In this document: positions 37,119 to 45,092 of the stretch, one piece after another
How the letters are laid out: each line of letters opens with the position of its first letter
Numbering within the stretch: the first letter of the stretch is position 1
DNA from: Candidatus Chloroploca mongolica
GTDB lineage: Bacteria > Chloroflexota > Chloroflexia > Chloroflexales > Chloroflexaceae
Length of the DNA: 64,000 bases
Assembly: GCF_004762035.2 (NCBI RefSeq)
Contig: NZ_SIJK02000011.1
Span: forward strand, 1-64,000
Reading direction: 5' to 3'
Program-made: the position numbers and the translations under genes
The notes under the pieces: model-generated
Told to the model about the DNA's origin: nothing
Databases searched by the model: none
What the model saw: only the letters and a program-made list of their open reading frames with translations

Positions 37119-37522
37119 TGATGCACTATCTGACCAAAGATGATCTGCTTGATCTGCATGCGTATGCCGTTGAACGCTACGGTGGTCTTCTGGGCATCAA
37201 GAGCCAGGATCGTCTCCAGACCGTATTGAGTGCGCCGCAACAAGAGATGTTCGGGGCTGAACTTTATCCTGATCTGTGTAGCAAAACCGCCGTGCTTGTC
37301 TATATGCTGGTCAAGAGCCATCCCTTTGTAGGGGCAAATGATGCAACTGCATTGTTGGTTCTGTTGCGGTTTCTTGAGATCAATGGGGCCGCATTGCAGG
37401 CAGCGATCGGGGCGGCAGAACTGGCGTGGATCTTTCGGGCCTTGAATCACTCTGATCTTGATAAAGCGGGCCTCGAGCAGTGGCTGCGCGAAAGCGTCGT
37501 ACAGCCTGAGGGGGCAGCATGA
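37118..37522 (+). CDS. Doc/Fic-like toxin with degenerate active-site motif
   Basis: A 134-residue protein of the Doc (death-on-curing) group: YLTKDDLLDLHAYAVERYGGLLGIKS, LYPDLCSKTAVLVYMLVKSHPF, LLRFLEINGAAL. Doc proteins phosphorylate EF-Tu through HxFx(D/N)xNKR. Here the motif (from H68) reads HPFVGANDAT: His, Phe and Asn are kept, while the acidic residue is Gly, Lys is Asp and Arg is Ala. Activity is thus doubtful. The following SDR gene overlaps its stop (ATGA). Confidence 0.82.
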   Translation: MMHYLTKDDLLDLHAYAVERYGGLLGIKSQDRLQTVLSAPQQEMFGAELYPDLCSKTAVLVYMLVKSHPFVGANDATALLVLLRFLEINGAALQAAIGAAELAWIFRALNHSDLDKAGLEQWLRESVVQPEGAA

Positions 37523-38517
37523 CAAGGGTTTTGATCAATGGGATCGATAGTCACCTGGGGGCACAGGTGGCGCAGCGGCTCAGTGTTTTTCCTGAGGTGA
37601 GCATTATTGGGGTAGGACGCAAAACGCCGCCTGCACCAGTTGGCCGCGCTGACTGGCTTCTTGCCCATTTGAGCGGTTTGCAGATGGTCGAATTGCTTCG
37701 CGCCGAGGCGATTGATGTCGTTGTCCAGCTTGCCTTCGTTGAAAATGGGGCCAGTCGCGAAGAAGCTGTGCAGCAGAATGTGCTCGGCTCGATGGAGTTG
37801 CTGGGGGCCTGCGCCAAAGCTGACGTCCAGCGCGTGGTGTTGCGTAGCCATACGGCCCTCTATGGGGCGAGTCCGCTGAATCCAACGTATATCACCGAAC
37901 ATCGCCCGCTTGCCAAAATCAATAGCCCGGGCTGGCTTCGCGATGTCTCGGAGGTGGAACACTTTAGCGCAGAGTTTGCCGCCCGCCATCCGCAATTGTC
38001 GCTCGTGTCGGTGCGCTGTGCCCCGCTGATTGGTGATACCTCTCCTCTGGTTACCTATCTCCGGCAGCCCAACCCATCTATGCTGGCCGGATTCGATCCC
38101 TGTTTCCAGTTGTTGCATCTGGAAGATGCTGCTGCCGGGTTCGCTCTGGCAGCGTTATCACATGCACCGGGGCCATTCAATCTCGCCTCCAGCGATACCA
38201 TCTGTCTTTCGCAGGCCATCAAGCTCGCCGGTGGAAGACCAAACATGGTTCTTGAGCCAGTGGTGTCGCTGGCGTTTGCGATGGGAAATCGAGCGATCCT
38301 TGGTCGCTGGCCGTTTGAGTTGAGTTTCTTACGCCATAGCTGCATCGTTGATACCTGCCGTGCCCATGGTGACCTCGGGTGGAACCCAGAGCATAGCGCA
38401 GTCGATGCGTTGATGGCCTTGCAAGCTGATGAGCCTGATCTGGCGCGTCGTGAACTGGCCGCCGAAGCCTTGCGTGCCTTTTTAGAGCGTCGGAGCGAAG
38501 GAGTGCATGATGAGTGA
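37519..38517 (+). CDS. NAD(P)-binding epimerase/dehydratase-like SDR
   Basis: A 332-residue extended or atypical SDR. The N-terminal nucleotide site is VLINGIDSHLGAQVAQRL (G-x5-G-type); AIDVVVQLAFV and VVLRSHTALYG follow, the latter at the usual Ser/Tyr position, but no clear YxxxK is seen. C-terminal part is variable. Expressed with the Doc-like gene (overlap) and the acyltransferase (overlap of 8 bases). Possible role: modifying a lipid or nucleotide sugar; substrate unknown. Confidence 0.8.
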   Translation: MTRVLINGIDSHLGAQVAQRLSVFPEVSIIGVGRKTPPAPVGRADWLLAHLSGLQMVELLRAEAIDVVVQLAFVENGASREEAVQQNVLGSMELLGACAKADVQRVVLRSHTALYGASPLNPTYITEHRPLAKINSPGWLRDVSEVEHFSAEFAARHPQLSLVSVRCAPLIGDTSPLVTYLRQPNPSMLAGFDPCFQLLHLEDAAAGFALAALSHAPGPFNLASSDTICLSQAIKLAGGRPNMVLEPVVSLAFAMGNRAILGRWPFELSFLRHSCIVDTCRAHGDLGWNPEHSAVDALMALQADEPDLARRELAAEALRAFLERRSEGVHDE

Positions 38518-39871
38518 TGACGTGCGTCAAAACCAGCGGCCTGAAGAGCAGCCTGGTGAGATCGAGGAGGAGATCCCGGTCATGAGTGCGCCTCCACCGC
38601 CTGCGCCCCGCAAGGCCGCAGCAATGGACAAACGGAATGCGCCATCTCCGCCATTGAAGCCTTCGGTATTCCTCGAAGAAGAAGAGGAAATTGTAGTGAC
38701 GACACCACCTCCATCCCTTCAACGTGCGCGAACGCCGGCACCTCCTCCCTTCTGGAGTGATCGCCAGAACGATCACGCGCCTGACGATGATGTGCCGATT
38801 AGTGGGGCGAGCGCCAGCAGTCTCTATGAGAACGAGCTTGAATTGCGCAATCTTGCCGAGCAGACCAATACCAATGTGGATGCAATGGGCAAACTGGCCG
38901 CAGGCACACTCAAGTTGATTGCTGACAATATGCGCCAGATGACTGACCAGCAGATCGAGCGGGTCAACGAGATGCTGCGCGGCGTCGATCTGAAGGATTA
39001 TCTCGATCCGGCCTTCTGGGAGGGCATCGGGATAATTTTACGTTATCAGGTTGATGAGCAGGTGGCCTTTATCAAACGGCGGATGAGTGGTCAGTATGTG
39101 ACTGATGCGTACGGCATGGATCGCGAAATCATCGATCTTGTCCGCCCGTCACTGATGTTTCTCTACCGTACCTGGTGGCGTGTCTCGGTCGAAGGGCTTG
39201 AGCATGTGCCTGCTGAGGGTCGAGCGCTGCTGGTGGGCAACCATAGTGGTGTGCTGCCGTGGGATGGCGCGATGATTGCCACGGCGGTCGCAGAAGAGCA
39301 TCCGGCCCAGAATCAGCGCCTCGTGCGTAGTATGCACCTGCACTGGTTTAGTACCTTGCCTTTTGTGTCCCCCGCCCTCGCCGCCCTCGGCCAGGTGCCC
39401 GGTCTCCCCGAAAATGCGATCCGGTTGCTCGAACAGGATGAACTGGTCAGCGTCTTTCCCGAGGGCTTGAAGGGGGTGGGCAAGCTCTTCAAAGACCGGT
39501 ACAAACTGGCTCGCTTTGGGCGCGGTGGCTTTGTCCAGGCGGCGATTCGCGCTCAGGCCCCGATTGTGCCTGTGGCGGTCGTCGGTGCCGAAGAGATTTA
39601 CCCGATGTTTGCCAATGCCGAGAATATAGCGAAATTGCTGGGGATGCCCTACTTCCCGTTGACCCCCTTCTTCCCGTGGCTCGGGCCGCTCGGCTTTATT
39701 CCCTTGCCAACCCGCTGGAGCATTACCTTCTGTGAGCCGCTGCGCACCGATATGTATGACCCTGCGGAAGCTGATGATCCGCTGACTGTGCTTGGCCTCT
39801 CAGAACTGGTGCGGACGACCATCCAAGAGACGATCGATCGTCGCCTCGAAGAACGCTCCTCGATCTTTTGA
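38510..39871 (+). CDS. Lysophospholipid acyltransferase-like protein (PlsC/LPLAT family)
   Basis: About 453 residues. The first 120 are acidic and Pro-rich (probably disordered) and hold no membrane segment. A PlsC-like domain follows: ALLVGNHSGVLPWDGAMI (catalytic His with a distant Asp, as in the MGAT/TagX-type LPLAT group rather than HX4D), NAIRLLEQDELVSVFPEGLKGVGK (motif III FPEG), and IVPVAVVGAEEIYPMF. It probably acylates a glycerolipid or sugar lipid at the membrane. Start 38510 has GAAGGAG six bases upstream and overlaps the SDR stop. Confidence 0.85.
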   Translation: MSDDVRQNQRPEEQPGEIEEEIPVMSAPPPPAPRKAAAMDKRNAPSPPLKPSVFLEEEEEIVVTTPPPSLQRARTPAPPPFWSDRQNDHAPDDDVPISGASASSLYENELELRNLAEQTNTNVDAMGKLAAGTLKLIADNMRQMTDQQIERVNEMLRGVDLKDYLDPAFWEGIGIILRYQVDEQVAFIKRRMSGQYVTDAYGMDREIIDLVRPSLMFLYRTWWRVSVEGLEHVPAEGRALLVGNHSGVLPWDGAMIATAVAEEHPAQNQRLVRSMHLHWFSTLPFVSPALAALGQVPGLPENAIRLLEQDELVSVFPEGLKGVGKLFKDRYKLARFGRGGFVQAAIRAQAPIVPVAVVGAEEIYPMFANAENIAKLLGMPYFPLTPFFPWLGPLGFIPLPTRWSITFCEPLRTDMYDPAEADDPLTVLGLSELVRTTIQETIDRRLEERSSIF

Positions 39872-39901
39872 GTCCTCGTTCTCCCAAAACATCCACCAAA
39901 C

Positions 39902-39943
39902 GCACCCAAAAAATGCCAGTTCATGCTGGTATTTTTTGGGTGC
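39902..39943. terminator. Hairpin after the acyltransferase gene
   Basis: GCACCCAAAAAATGCCAG pairs with CTGGTATTTTTTGGGTGC with one wobble; the A/T blocks would provide the T-run. It lies 30 bases after the stop. Confidence 0.65.
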
Positions 39944-39987
39944 AAAACACGCCTTAGAGGCTGTCTGAAAAGGCGACGGTTTGCCTC

Positions 39988-40023
39988 GGAGTGCCGGCTT
40001 TAGCCGGCTAAAGCCGGCACTCC
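39988..40023. repeat. REP-like perfect palindrome
   Basis: A 36-base perfect palindrome beginning GGAGTGCCGGCTTTAG with centre CCGG. It shares the outline AGTGCCGxCTTxAG with the palindrome at 24167. Confidence 0.7.
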
Positions 40024-40136
40024 AAGGGTACACCATGTACCGTTGAAGAGGCCACATTGTCACCCTGAGGATCACATGGCCCGTGGGCCACTTGGTACTC
40101 AGCAAGACAGAGCGCTACCTTGCAGCGTCATTGGTA
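40024..40136. other. Spacer downstream of the tyrosine phosphatase gene
   Basis: Between the REP-like palindrome and the stop of the phosphatase gene. No frame or obvious signal is visible. Confidence 0.4.
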
Positions 40137-41045
40137 TCACTCGAGGAGAGCAATGCGTAGCTGCGCCAGATCCTCCTCTTGCAAACCAAGCCCCTCACGG
40201 ACATAGGCATCAAATGAGCCATAGATCCGGTCAATGGTGGTAAACGCCGTCTGCAAGTAGGCAACTTCAACCCCAAGAAGCTGGCGCACGAGGCTCGCTG
40301 CATGCTCGCCACGGGTCAGGCGAATCAACGCTAACTCACGCCGCCGTGCGCTGATGGTATACTCATTCGACCGCAAATAGTCGGCCAGAATCGTGTCGCC
40401 AGGTACACCGAGCAAGTGCAAGGTGAGTGCTGCCGCAAAACCCGTGCGGTCTTTGCCAGCAGTACAGTGAAAGAGCAACGGTGCGCCCTCAGTCGTCTGG
40501 ACGGTCTGAATAAATTGGCGAAATGACGGTGTAAAGCAGGTAATAAACTGTTCGTTGGCTTCGCTGAGCAGCGCAGCGGGATCAATGCCATCGAGGTCGC
40601 CGCGCTCAAAACGTTCGCGGAGATCAGCCATCAGGCTGCTCGTTTCTTCGAGAATGGGAATTTCGACGACATTGATGCCATGATTGGCTGGCAAGCGGTT
40701 CGGTTGCCGTAAACGCTCGGCCTCGCTGCGCAGATCAATCAGGGTGACCAGGCCCAGTTGCATCAGTACTTGCTGATCCCGACGGCTCAGATGGTACAGG
40801 TGATCGGAACGATAGAGCGCCCCCCAGCGGACCCGACGCCCGTCGTGGGTATGATAGCCACCCAGATCGCGCAAATTAGCGGCACCGGCAAGCTTGATGC
40901 GTCGGTGAGCCTCGCGACGCTCAGGCGGCATAGCTGCCGGATGAGTGGCCAGACGCCTCCGCCCCCGGTTGAACTTGTGAAGGAGCAGACCCATAACTGC
41001 CAACCCCATGCTCAAAACAGTTGTAGAACGGAGCAATGTGTGCAT
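40137..41045 (-). CDS. Tyrosine-protein phosphatase (Tyr_phosphatase3 type)
   Basis: A 302-residue protein with one N-terminal hydrophobic segment (about residues 7-23) and a dual-specificity-like phosphatase domain. The catalytic loop is HCTAGKDRTG (Cys-X5-Arg). NLRDLGGYHTHDGRRVRWGALYRSDHL (about residues 56-82) and LVTLIDLRSEAE are typical of the PF13350 group, which acts on phosphotyrosine, phosphoinositides or nucleotides. ATG 41045 is preferred; an extended frame runs upstream into the MITE and is rejected. Confidence 0.88.
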   Translation of the reverse strand: MHTLLRSTTVLSMGLAVMGLLLHKFNRGRRRLATHPAAMPPERREAHRRIKLAGAANLRDLGGYHTHDGRRVRWGALYRSDHLYHLSRRDQQVLMQLGLVTLIDLRSEAERLRQPNRLPANHGINVVEIPILEETSSLMADLRERFERGDLDGIDPAALLSEANEQFITCFTPSFRQFIQTVQTTEGAPLLFHCTAGKDRTGFAAALTLHLLGVPGDTILADYLRSNEYTISARRRELALIRLTRGEHAASLVRQLLGVEVAYLQTAFTTIDRIYGSFDAYVREGLGLQEEDLAQLRIALLE

Positions 41046-41128
41046 GGTGATGTCCCGATTTGTTGTCTGATGTTGCTTCATTCTACCATTGTACCAGTTT
41101 ACCGGTAGATAAGGCACAGGGCCGACTG

Positions 41129-41358
41129 TAGGGCGATTGCATCTTCCGTGTATGCACCCCGCCAGGGCACCCCTTGCGGGTGCCCTGGGCACCCGCAAGG
41201 GGTGCCCCTACAGGGCCGGGGGCTGGGCCCGGTGTACGGGCACCCGCAAGGGGTGCCCCGTTGTTGCCGGGGGCCGCCGTTTGCGACGCTCGTTGCATGC
41301 ACATGCTGCCAAATAGAGCGTATTTTTGTATCCGATTTCGTATGATGCAATCGCCCTA
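41129..41358. mobile_element. MITE-like element with TA-flanked terminal inverted repeats
   Basis: The 13-base inverted repeat GGGCGATTGCATC (41131-41143) returns as its exact complement at 41344-41356, and both ends are bordered by TA, the target duplication made by IS630/Tc1/mariner transposases. The 226-base interior has no transposase; it holds three 21-base copies of a GGGCACCC...GGGTGCCC palindromic unit (41165-41185, 41187-41207, 41238-41258). It lies 86 bases upstream of the phosphatase start and about 100 before the GntR gene. Confidence 0.75.
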
Positions 41359-41421
41359 GGGTAGATTGGGTGCATGTTTGGTAGCGAAACCGCCAAACAT
41401 GCATTCAATCTGTGGTATGAT

Positions 41422-41435
41422 TGACACTGTTGTCA
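41422..41435. promoter_or_regulatory. Inverted repeat TGACA-N4-TGTCA before the GntR gene
   Basis: TGACACTGTTGTCA forms a dyad 30 bases before the regulator start, with TTGACA and a TATGAT box nearby. It could be an autoregulatory operator. By eye only. Confidence 0.4.
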
Positions 41436-41466
41436 CTATGATATCTATGCCAATGATGGTGCCTCA

Positions 41467-42582
41467 ATGGAGTGGTTACACCTCGACCGCCATGCTGACG
41501 AACCAATGTATCGGCAGATTGTGGCTCAGGTCAAAGCAGCGTGTGCGCGTGGTCAGTTACGGCCAGGTGATCGTTTGCCAACGATACGCGTCCTTGCCGA
41601 ACGCCTCGGCCTGCATCGCAATACGGTGCTGCTCGCCTATCAAGAACTGAGCACCCAGGGCGTGATCGAAAGCCGCCCTGGGCGCGGGGCCTCTATTGCT
41701 GAACCCGTCCGCTCACCTGAGGCAGCCGTTCGTCTCCAGGCAACGGTTGAGACCCTGGTGCGCGATGGCCTGGCTGCTGGTATCAGCATCGAGGTTCTGA
41801 CTGCGCTGGTACGCGAAGAGGGTGAGCGCTGGCGTCCTGCGCCGCTCGCCACACGGCAAGCGGTGACAGGACACGAGCGACATATCCGCTTCGAGGGGAG
41901 TCACGACTTCTCGCTTGATCTGCTCGGGCGCGAGTTGCACAAACTCGATCCTGGTCTTGACCTGAAATGGCAGGCGGTGGGGAGCATGGCTGGGCTGCGG
42001 GCACTCGTAAATGGCGAAGCCGATCTGGCGGGGATGCATCTGCTTGACCCCATCACGGGAATCTACAATCAAGCGGCGATCGCGGCGCTTGCGCCTGCTG
42101 GCACCATTCAACTGATCACCCTGGCCGAACGCGAGCAGGGCTTGATTGTCCGCCATGGCAACCCCTTTGGACTACGCAGTATCGCAGACCTAGCCCAGCC
42201 AGGGCTACGTTTTGTCGCACGTCAGCCAGGATCGGGAACCGCCGCACTCTATCACCACCTGCTCACCCAGGCTGGTCTCGCACCTGGCCTGCTTGAGCCT
42301 CCCGTTCGCACTGTGACAACCCACCTTGCGGCAGCCGCAGCGGTTGCCTCGCACCGTGCCGATGTCGCCCTGGGCCTGCATACTGCGGCAAAAGCTATGG
42401 ATCTCGCTTTTATCCCCTTAACCATCGAACGTTATGACCTTGCTGTGCGCACGAGTGATATGGATACCCCGTGGTTTGCCTCATTGCTCGAAACGCTCGT
42501 AACACCTGCATTGCATTCTGCCATTCAGGCGCTGCCCGGATATGATGCGATGCATACGGCGTGGATGCCTCATATGCCGTAG
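41467..42582 (+). CDS. GntR-type regulator fused to a PBP-like ligand domain
   Basis: The 371-residue protein starts with a GntR winged helix (MYRQIVAQVKAACARGQLRPGDRLPTIRVLAERLGLHRNTVLLAYQELSTQGVIESRPGRG spans about residues 14-75). The rest (about 140-365) resembles the PBP-like domain used by molybdate/tungstate-type sensors: MAGLRALVNGEADLAGMHLLDPITG, GLIVRHGNPFGLRSIADLAQPGLRFVARQPGSGTAALYHHLL. It is followed 22 bases later by tupA, so it likely controls tungstate or molybdate uptake. Ligand is inferred from context. Confidence 0.85.
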   Translation: MEWLHLDRHADEPMYRQIVAQVKAACARGQLRPGDRLPTIRVLAERLGLHRNTVLLAYQELSTQGVIESRPGRGASIAEPVRSPEAAVRLQATVETLVRDGLAAGISIEVLTALVREEGERWRPAPLATRQAVTGHERHIRFEGSHDFSLDLLGRELHKLDPGLDLKWQAVGSMAGLRALVNGEADLAGMHLLDPITGIYNQAAIAALAPAGTIQLITLAEREQGLIVRHGNPFGLRSIADLAQPGLRFVARQPGSGTAALYHHLLTQAGLAPGLLEPPVRTVTTHLAAAAAVASHRADVALGLHTAAKAMDLAFIPLTIERYDLAVRTSDMDTPWFASLLETLVTPALHSAIQALPGYDAMHTAWMPHMP

Positions 42583-42603
42583 GCCACCAACCGCCGATGG
42601 AAG

Positions 42604-43506
42604 ATGCTTCGATTGAAAGTGAGAAGTCTCTTGAGAAACGTCATTCACACAGTAGTCGCAGTGATCATGCTGGGGGCGCTGGTAGCCTGTGGTACGGCAC
42701 CGCAAGTTACCCCTGCAGAACCTGCAGCACCACAGGTGTTGCGTCTGGCGACAACAACCTCCACCGCCGACTCGGGTCTGCTCGAGGCGATCCTGCCGGA
42801 TTTTGAAGCGCGCTTCAATGCACGCGTCGAAGTGATTGCGGTTGGCACAGGCCAGGCTCTAGCGCTTGGGCAGAGTGGGGATGTTGATGTGGTGCTGGTG
42901 CATGCTCGTGCCCGTGAAGATGCTTTTGTGGCTGAGGGCTATGGCGTTAATCGTCGCGATGTGATGTATAACGATTTTGTGGTGGTTGGCCCTGCGGCTG
43001 ATCCAGCCGGGATTGCGGGCATTGCAACCGCGGCTGAGGCCTTCGCGATGATTGCCGAGACGGGGTCGCTGTTTGCCGCACGGGGCGATGACAGCGGGAC
43101 ATCAACCGCTGAACTGGGCATCTGGCGATCAATCGGAATTACACCGACCGCTGAATTGAACTGGTATCGTTCACTCGGGCAAGGCATGGGTGAAACATTG
43201 ATTACCGCAAACGAGCAAGAAGCTTATACGCTCACTGATCGCGGCACGTTCCTTGCGATGCGTGACAGTGTGCCTGACCTCACGATCCTGGTTGGTGGAG
43301 CGACGGTCGCCGAGAATCAGGATCCGCGTTTGCGCAATCCGTATGGCGTTATCCCCGTCAACCCAGAACGACACGAAGGCATTCAGGCGACCCTGGCTGA
43401 AGAGTTTGCGGCCTGGCTCACCTCACCCGAAACGCAGGCGATGATTGGTGAGTATGGTACCGAGCGTTTTGGGCAACCGCTCTTTTATCCTGCAGCAACG
43501 CAATGA
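42604..43506 (+). CDS. tupA: Tungstate ABC transporter substrate-binding lipoprotein
   Basis: A 300-residue lipoprotein: helix to LVAC lipobox near residue 29, then a Pro/Ala linker and the periplasmic binding protein. LRLATTTSTADSGLLEAILPDFE matches the TupA signature TTTSTxxSGL that binds the oxyanion; ALGQSGDVDVVLVHARA and DDSGTSTAEL are other typical blocks. It delivers tungstate (or a similar anion) to TupB. Next gene is separated by a 20-bp hairpin. Cognate regulator upstream. Confidence 0.9.
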   Translation: MLRLKVRSLLRNVIHTVVAVIMLGALVACGTAPQVTPAEPAAPQVLRLATTTSTADSGLLEAILPDFEARFNARVEVIAVGTGQALALGQSGDVDVVLVHARAREDAFVAEGYGVNRRDVMYNDFVVVGPAADPAGIAGIATAAEAFAMIAETGSLFAARGDDSGTSTAELGIWRSIGITPTAELNWYRSLGQGMGETLITANEQEAYTLTDRGTFLAMRDSVPDLTILVGGATVAENQDPRLRNPYGVIPVNPERHEGIQATLAEEFAAWLTSPETQAMIGEYGTERFGQPLFYPAATQ

Positions 43507-43524
43507 GTCTGTGAACGAGGTCTG

Positions 43525-43575
43525 GTTGCCCTCCTGAGCGTGCGAGCCAGAGGCCCGCACGCTCAGGAGGGCAAC
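43525..43575 (+). promoter_or_regulatory. Intercistronic hairpin between tupA and tupB
   Basis: A perfect 20-bp stem (43525-43544 with 43556-43575) caps an inner GCC/GGC. No T-run follows, so it is not a standard terminator; it may protect the tupA end of the mRNA. Confidence 0.6.
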
Positions 43576-43590
43576 ATCAGAAAAGATAGC

Positions 43591-44280
43591 ATGAACTACT
43601 GGCAAGAAGCAATCGACCTGCTGGTTGGTGGCAACAGCGATGTCTGGGCGATCATCATCCTCTCTTTGCAAGTCTCTGGGCTTGCGTTGGTGGTCAGCGC
43701 AATTATTGGCGTTCCGCTTGGTTCATTGATCGGTTTACATACCTTTCCAGGGCGCCAACTGGTCATTGCCATAGTCTATACGGGGATGGGGTTTCCCCCG
43801 GTCGTGATCGGGCTAGCCGTCTTTCTGTTGCTTTCGCGTTCAGGACCGCTCGGTTTTCTTGGTTGGCTTTTCACCCCAAGCGCGATGGTGCTTGCCCAGG
43901 TCATCCTCGCGCTCCCCCTGGTGATTGGCTTTACGATGTCGGCAGTGCTCGCGGTGGATCCAGCGCTACGCACACAGATCCGCGCCCTGGGGGCGAGCCC
44001 AACCCAGACGACGCTCGCGGTGCTCTGGGAAGCGCGGGTCGGCGTGCTGGTGGCGCTGATCGCCGGTTTTGGTGGAATCATCTCGGAAGTAGGTGCGGTG
44101 ATGCTGGTTGGGGGCAATATCCAGGGTTCAACGCGGGTGCTGACGACTGCGATTGTGCTCGAAACGCGCAAAGGCGCGTTTGATGTTGCGATCGCGCTTG
44201 CTCTTGTATTGCTCGGCATTACGTTCGTGATCAACCTGGCGCTACTGCAACTCCAGGGTACATTGCTCAAAGCGAAGTAA
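43591..44280 (+). CDS. tupB: Tungstate ABC transporter permease
   Basis: A 229-residue inner-membrane permease with five or six helices. The EAA-like loop is LRTQIRALGASPTQTTLAVLWEARVGVLVALIAGFG (about residues 125-160). Close to TupB/ModB type. ATG 43591 follows the hairpin; an in-frame GTG at 43540 lies inside it and is not favoured. tupC starts within its stop (TAATG). Confidence 0.9.
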   Translation: MNYWQEAIDLLVGGNSDVWAIIILSLQVSGLALVVSAIIGVPLGSLIGLHTFPGRQLVIAIVYTGMGFPPVVIGLAVFLLLSRSGPLGFLGWLFTPSAMVLAQVILALPLVIGFTMSAVLAVDPALRTQIRALGASPTQTTLAVLWEARVGVLVALIAGFGGIISEVGAVMLVGGNIQGSTRVLTTAIVLETRKGAFDVAIALALVLLGITFVINLALLQLQGTLLKAK

Positions 44281-45005
44281 TGAAGGCCGAGCCAATCTAT
44301 CAACTTGAGGCCATCCAGCAGCGCTACGGTGAACGACTGGTGCTCGATATCCCATCGTTGCAGATCGAACGAGGCGAGTTACTGGCGCTCGTGGGGCCAT
44401 CGGGGGCGGGTAAAAGCACCTTGCTGCGCCTGCTCAACTTTCTCGAGTCGCCGACGCAAGGTCAGCTACGTTTTGCCGGACACGCGCTTGGCTCACGGGT
44501 TCCGCTCGCGCTCCAACGGCGGGTGACTACGGTCTTTCAACGGCCTGCCCTGCTGAGTGGCAGTGTGCTCGACAACGTCGCCTATGGCCTGCGCCTGCGG
44601 CGGCATCCAGAGGCACGCGAGCGTGCGCGTGAAGCTCTCACGGAAGTGGGCCTGGCCCACCTAGCGCGGGCGGCAGCCCATACCCTCTCGGGAGGCGAAG
44701 CGCAACGGGTTGCCCTTGCGCGGGCGCTCGTGATTGCACCAGAGGTCTTGCTGCTCGATGAGCCAACGGCCAACCTGGATCCGGCGAACATCGCCGCCAT
44801 CGAGCGCACGGTCGCTGAGGCACACCGCCGTGGCACGACGATCATCCTCGTCACGCACAACATCTTTCAGGCACGGCGCCTCGCTCAACGTGTCGCCTTG
44901 ATGCTCGACGGGCGCATCATCGAACTCGCCCCCACCGAAACCTTTTTTGAAACCCCACGCGACCCCCGGACAACGGCCTTTATCAAAGGGGACATGCTGT
45001 ATTAA
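44280..45005 (+). CDS. tupC: Tungstate ABC transporter ATPase
   Basis: A 241-residue ABC ATPase: Walker A LVGPSGAGKST, signature TLSGGEAQRVALARAL, Walker B VLLLDEPTANLD, and the H-loop VTHN. Length lacks the C-terminal molybdate-binding domain of ModC, consistent with TupC. Translationally coupled to tupB. A 27-bp palindrome follows. Confidence 0.92.
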   Translation: MKAEPIYQLEAIQQRYGERLVLDIPSLQIERGELLALVGPSGAGKSTLLRLLNFLESPTQGQLRFAGHALGSRVPLALQRRVTTVFQRPALLSGSVLDNVAYGLRLRRHPEARERAREALTEVGLAHLARAAAHTLSGGEAQRVALARALVIAPEVLLLDEPTANLDPANIAAIERTVAEAHRRGTTIILVTHNIFQARRLAQRVALMLDGRIIELAPTETFFETPRDPRTTAFIKGDMLY

Positions 45006-45027
45006 GGGCCTGCGGCTTGCAATAATC

Positions 45028-45084
45028 TTGCCTATGCAGGTGAAAACGACCAGCGAAGCTGGTCGTTTTCACCTGCATAGGCAA
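45028..45084. terminator. Bidirectional 27-bp hairpin, with a GGGCCTGCGGC arm
   Basis: Perfect stem 45028-45054 with 45058-45084 (loop GAA) between the convergent tupC and moaA; a GGGCCTGCGGC string just before (45006-45016) links it to the composite palindrome family. Confidence 0.75.
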
Positions 45085-45092
45085 CGATTTCT

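Noticed and set aside
41046-41198. N-terminal extension of the tyrosine phosphatase into the MITE
   Set aside because: The added residues translate MITE sequence, and the family-like start is at 41045.
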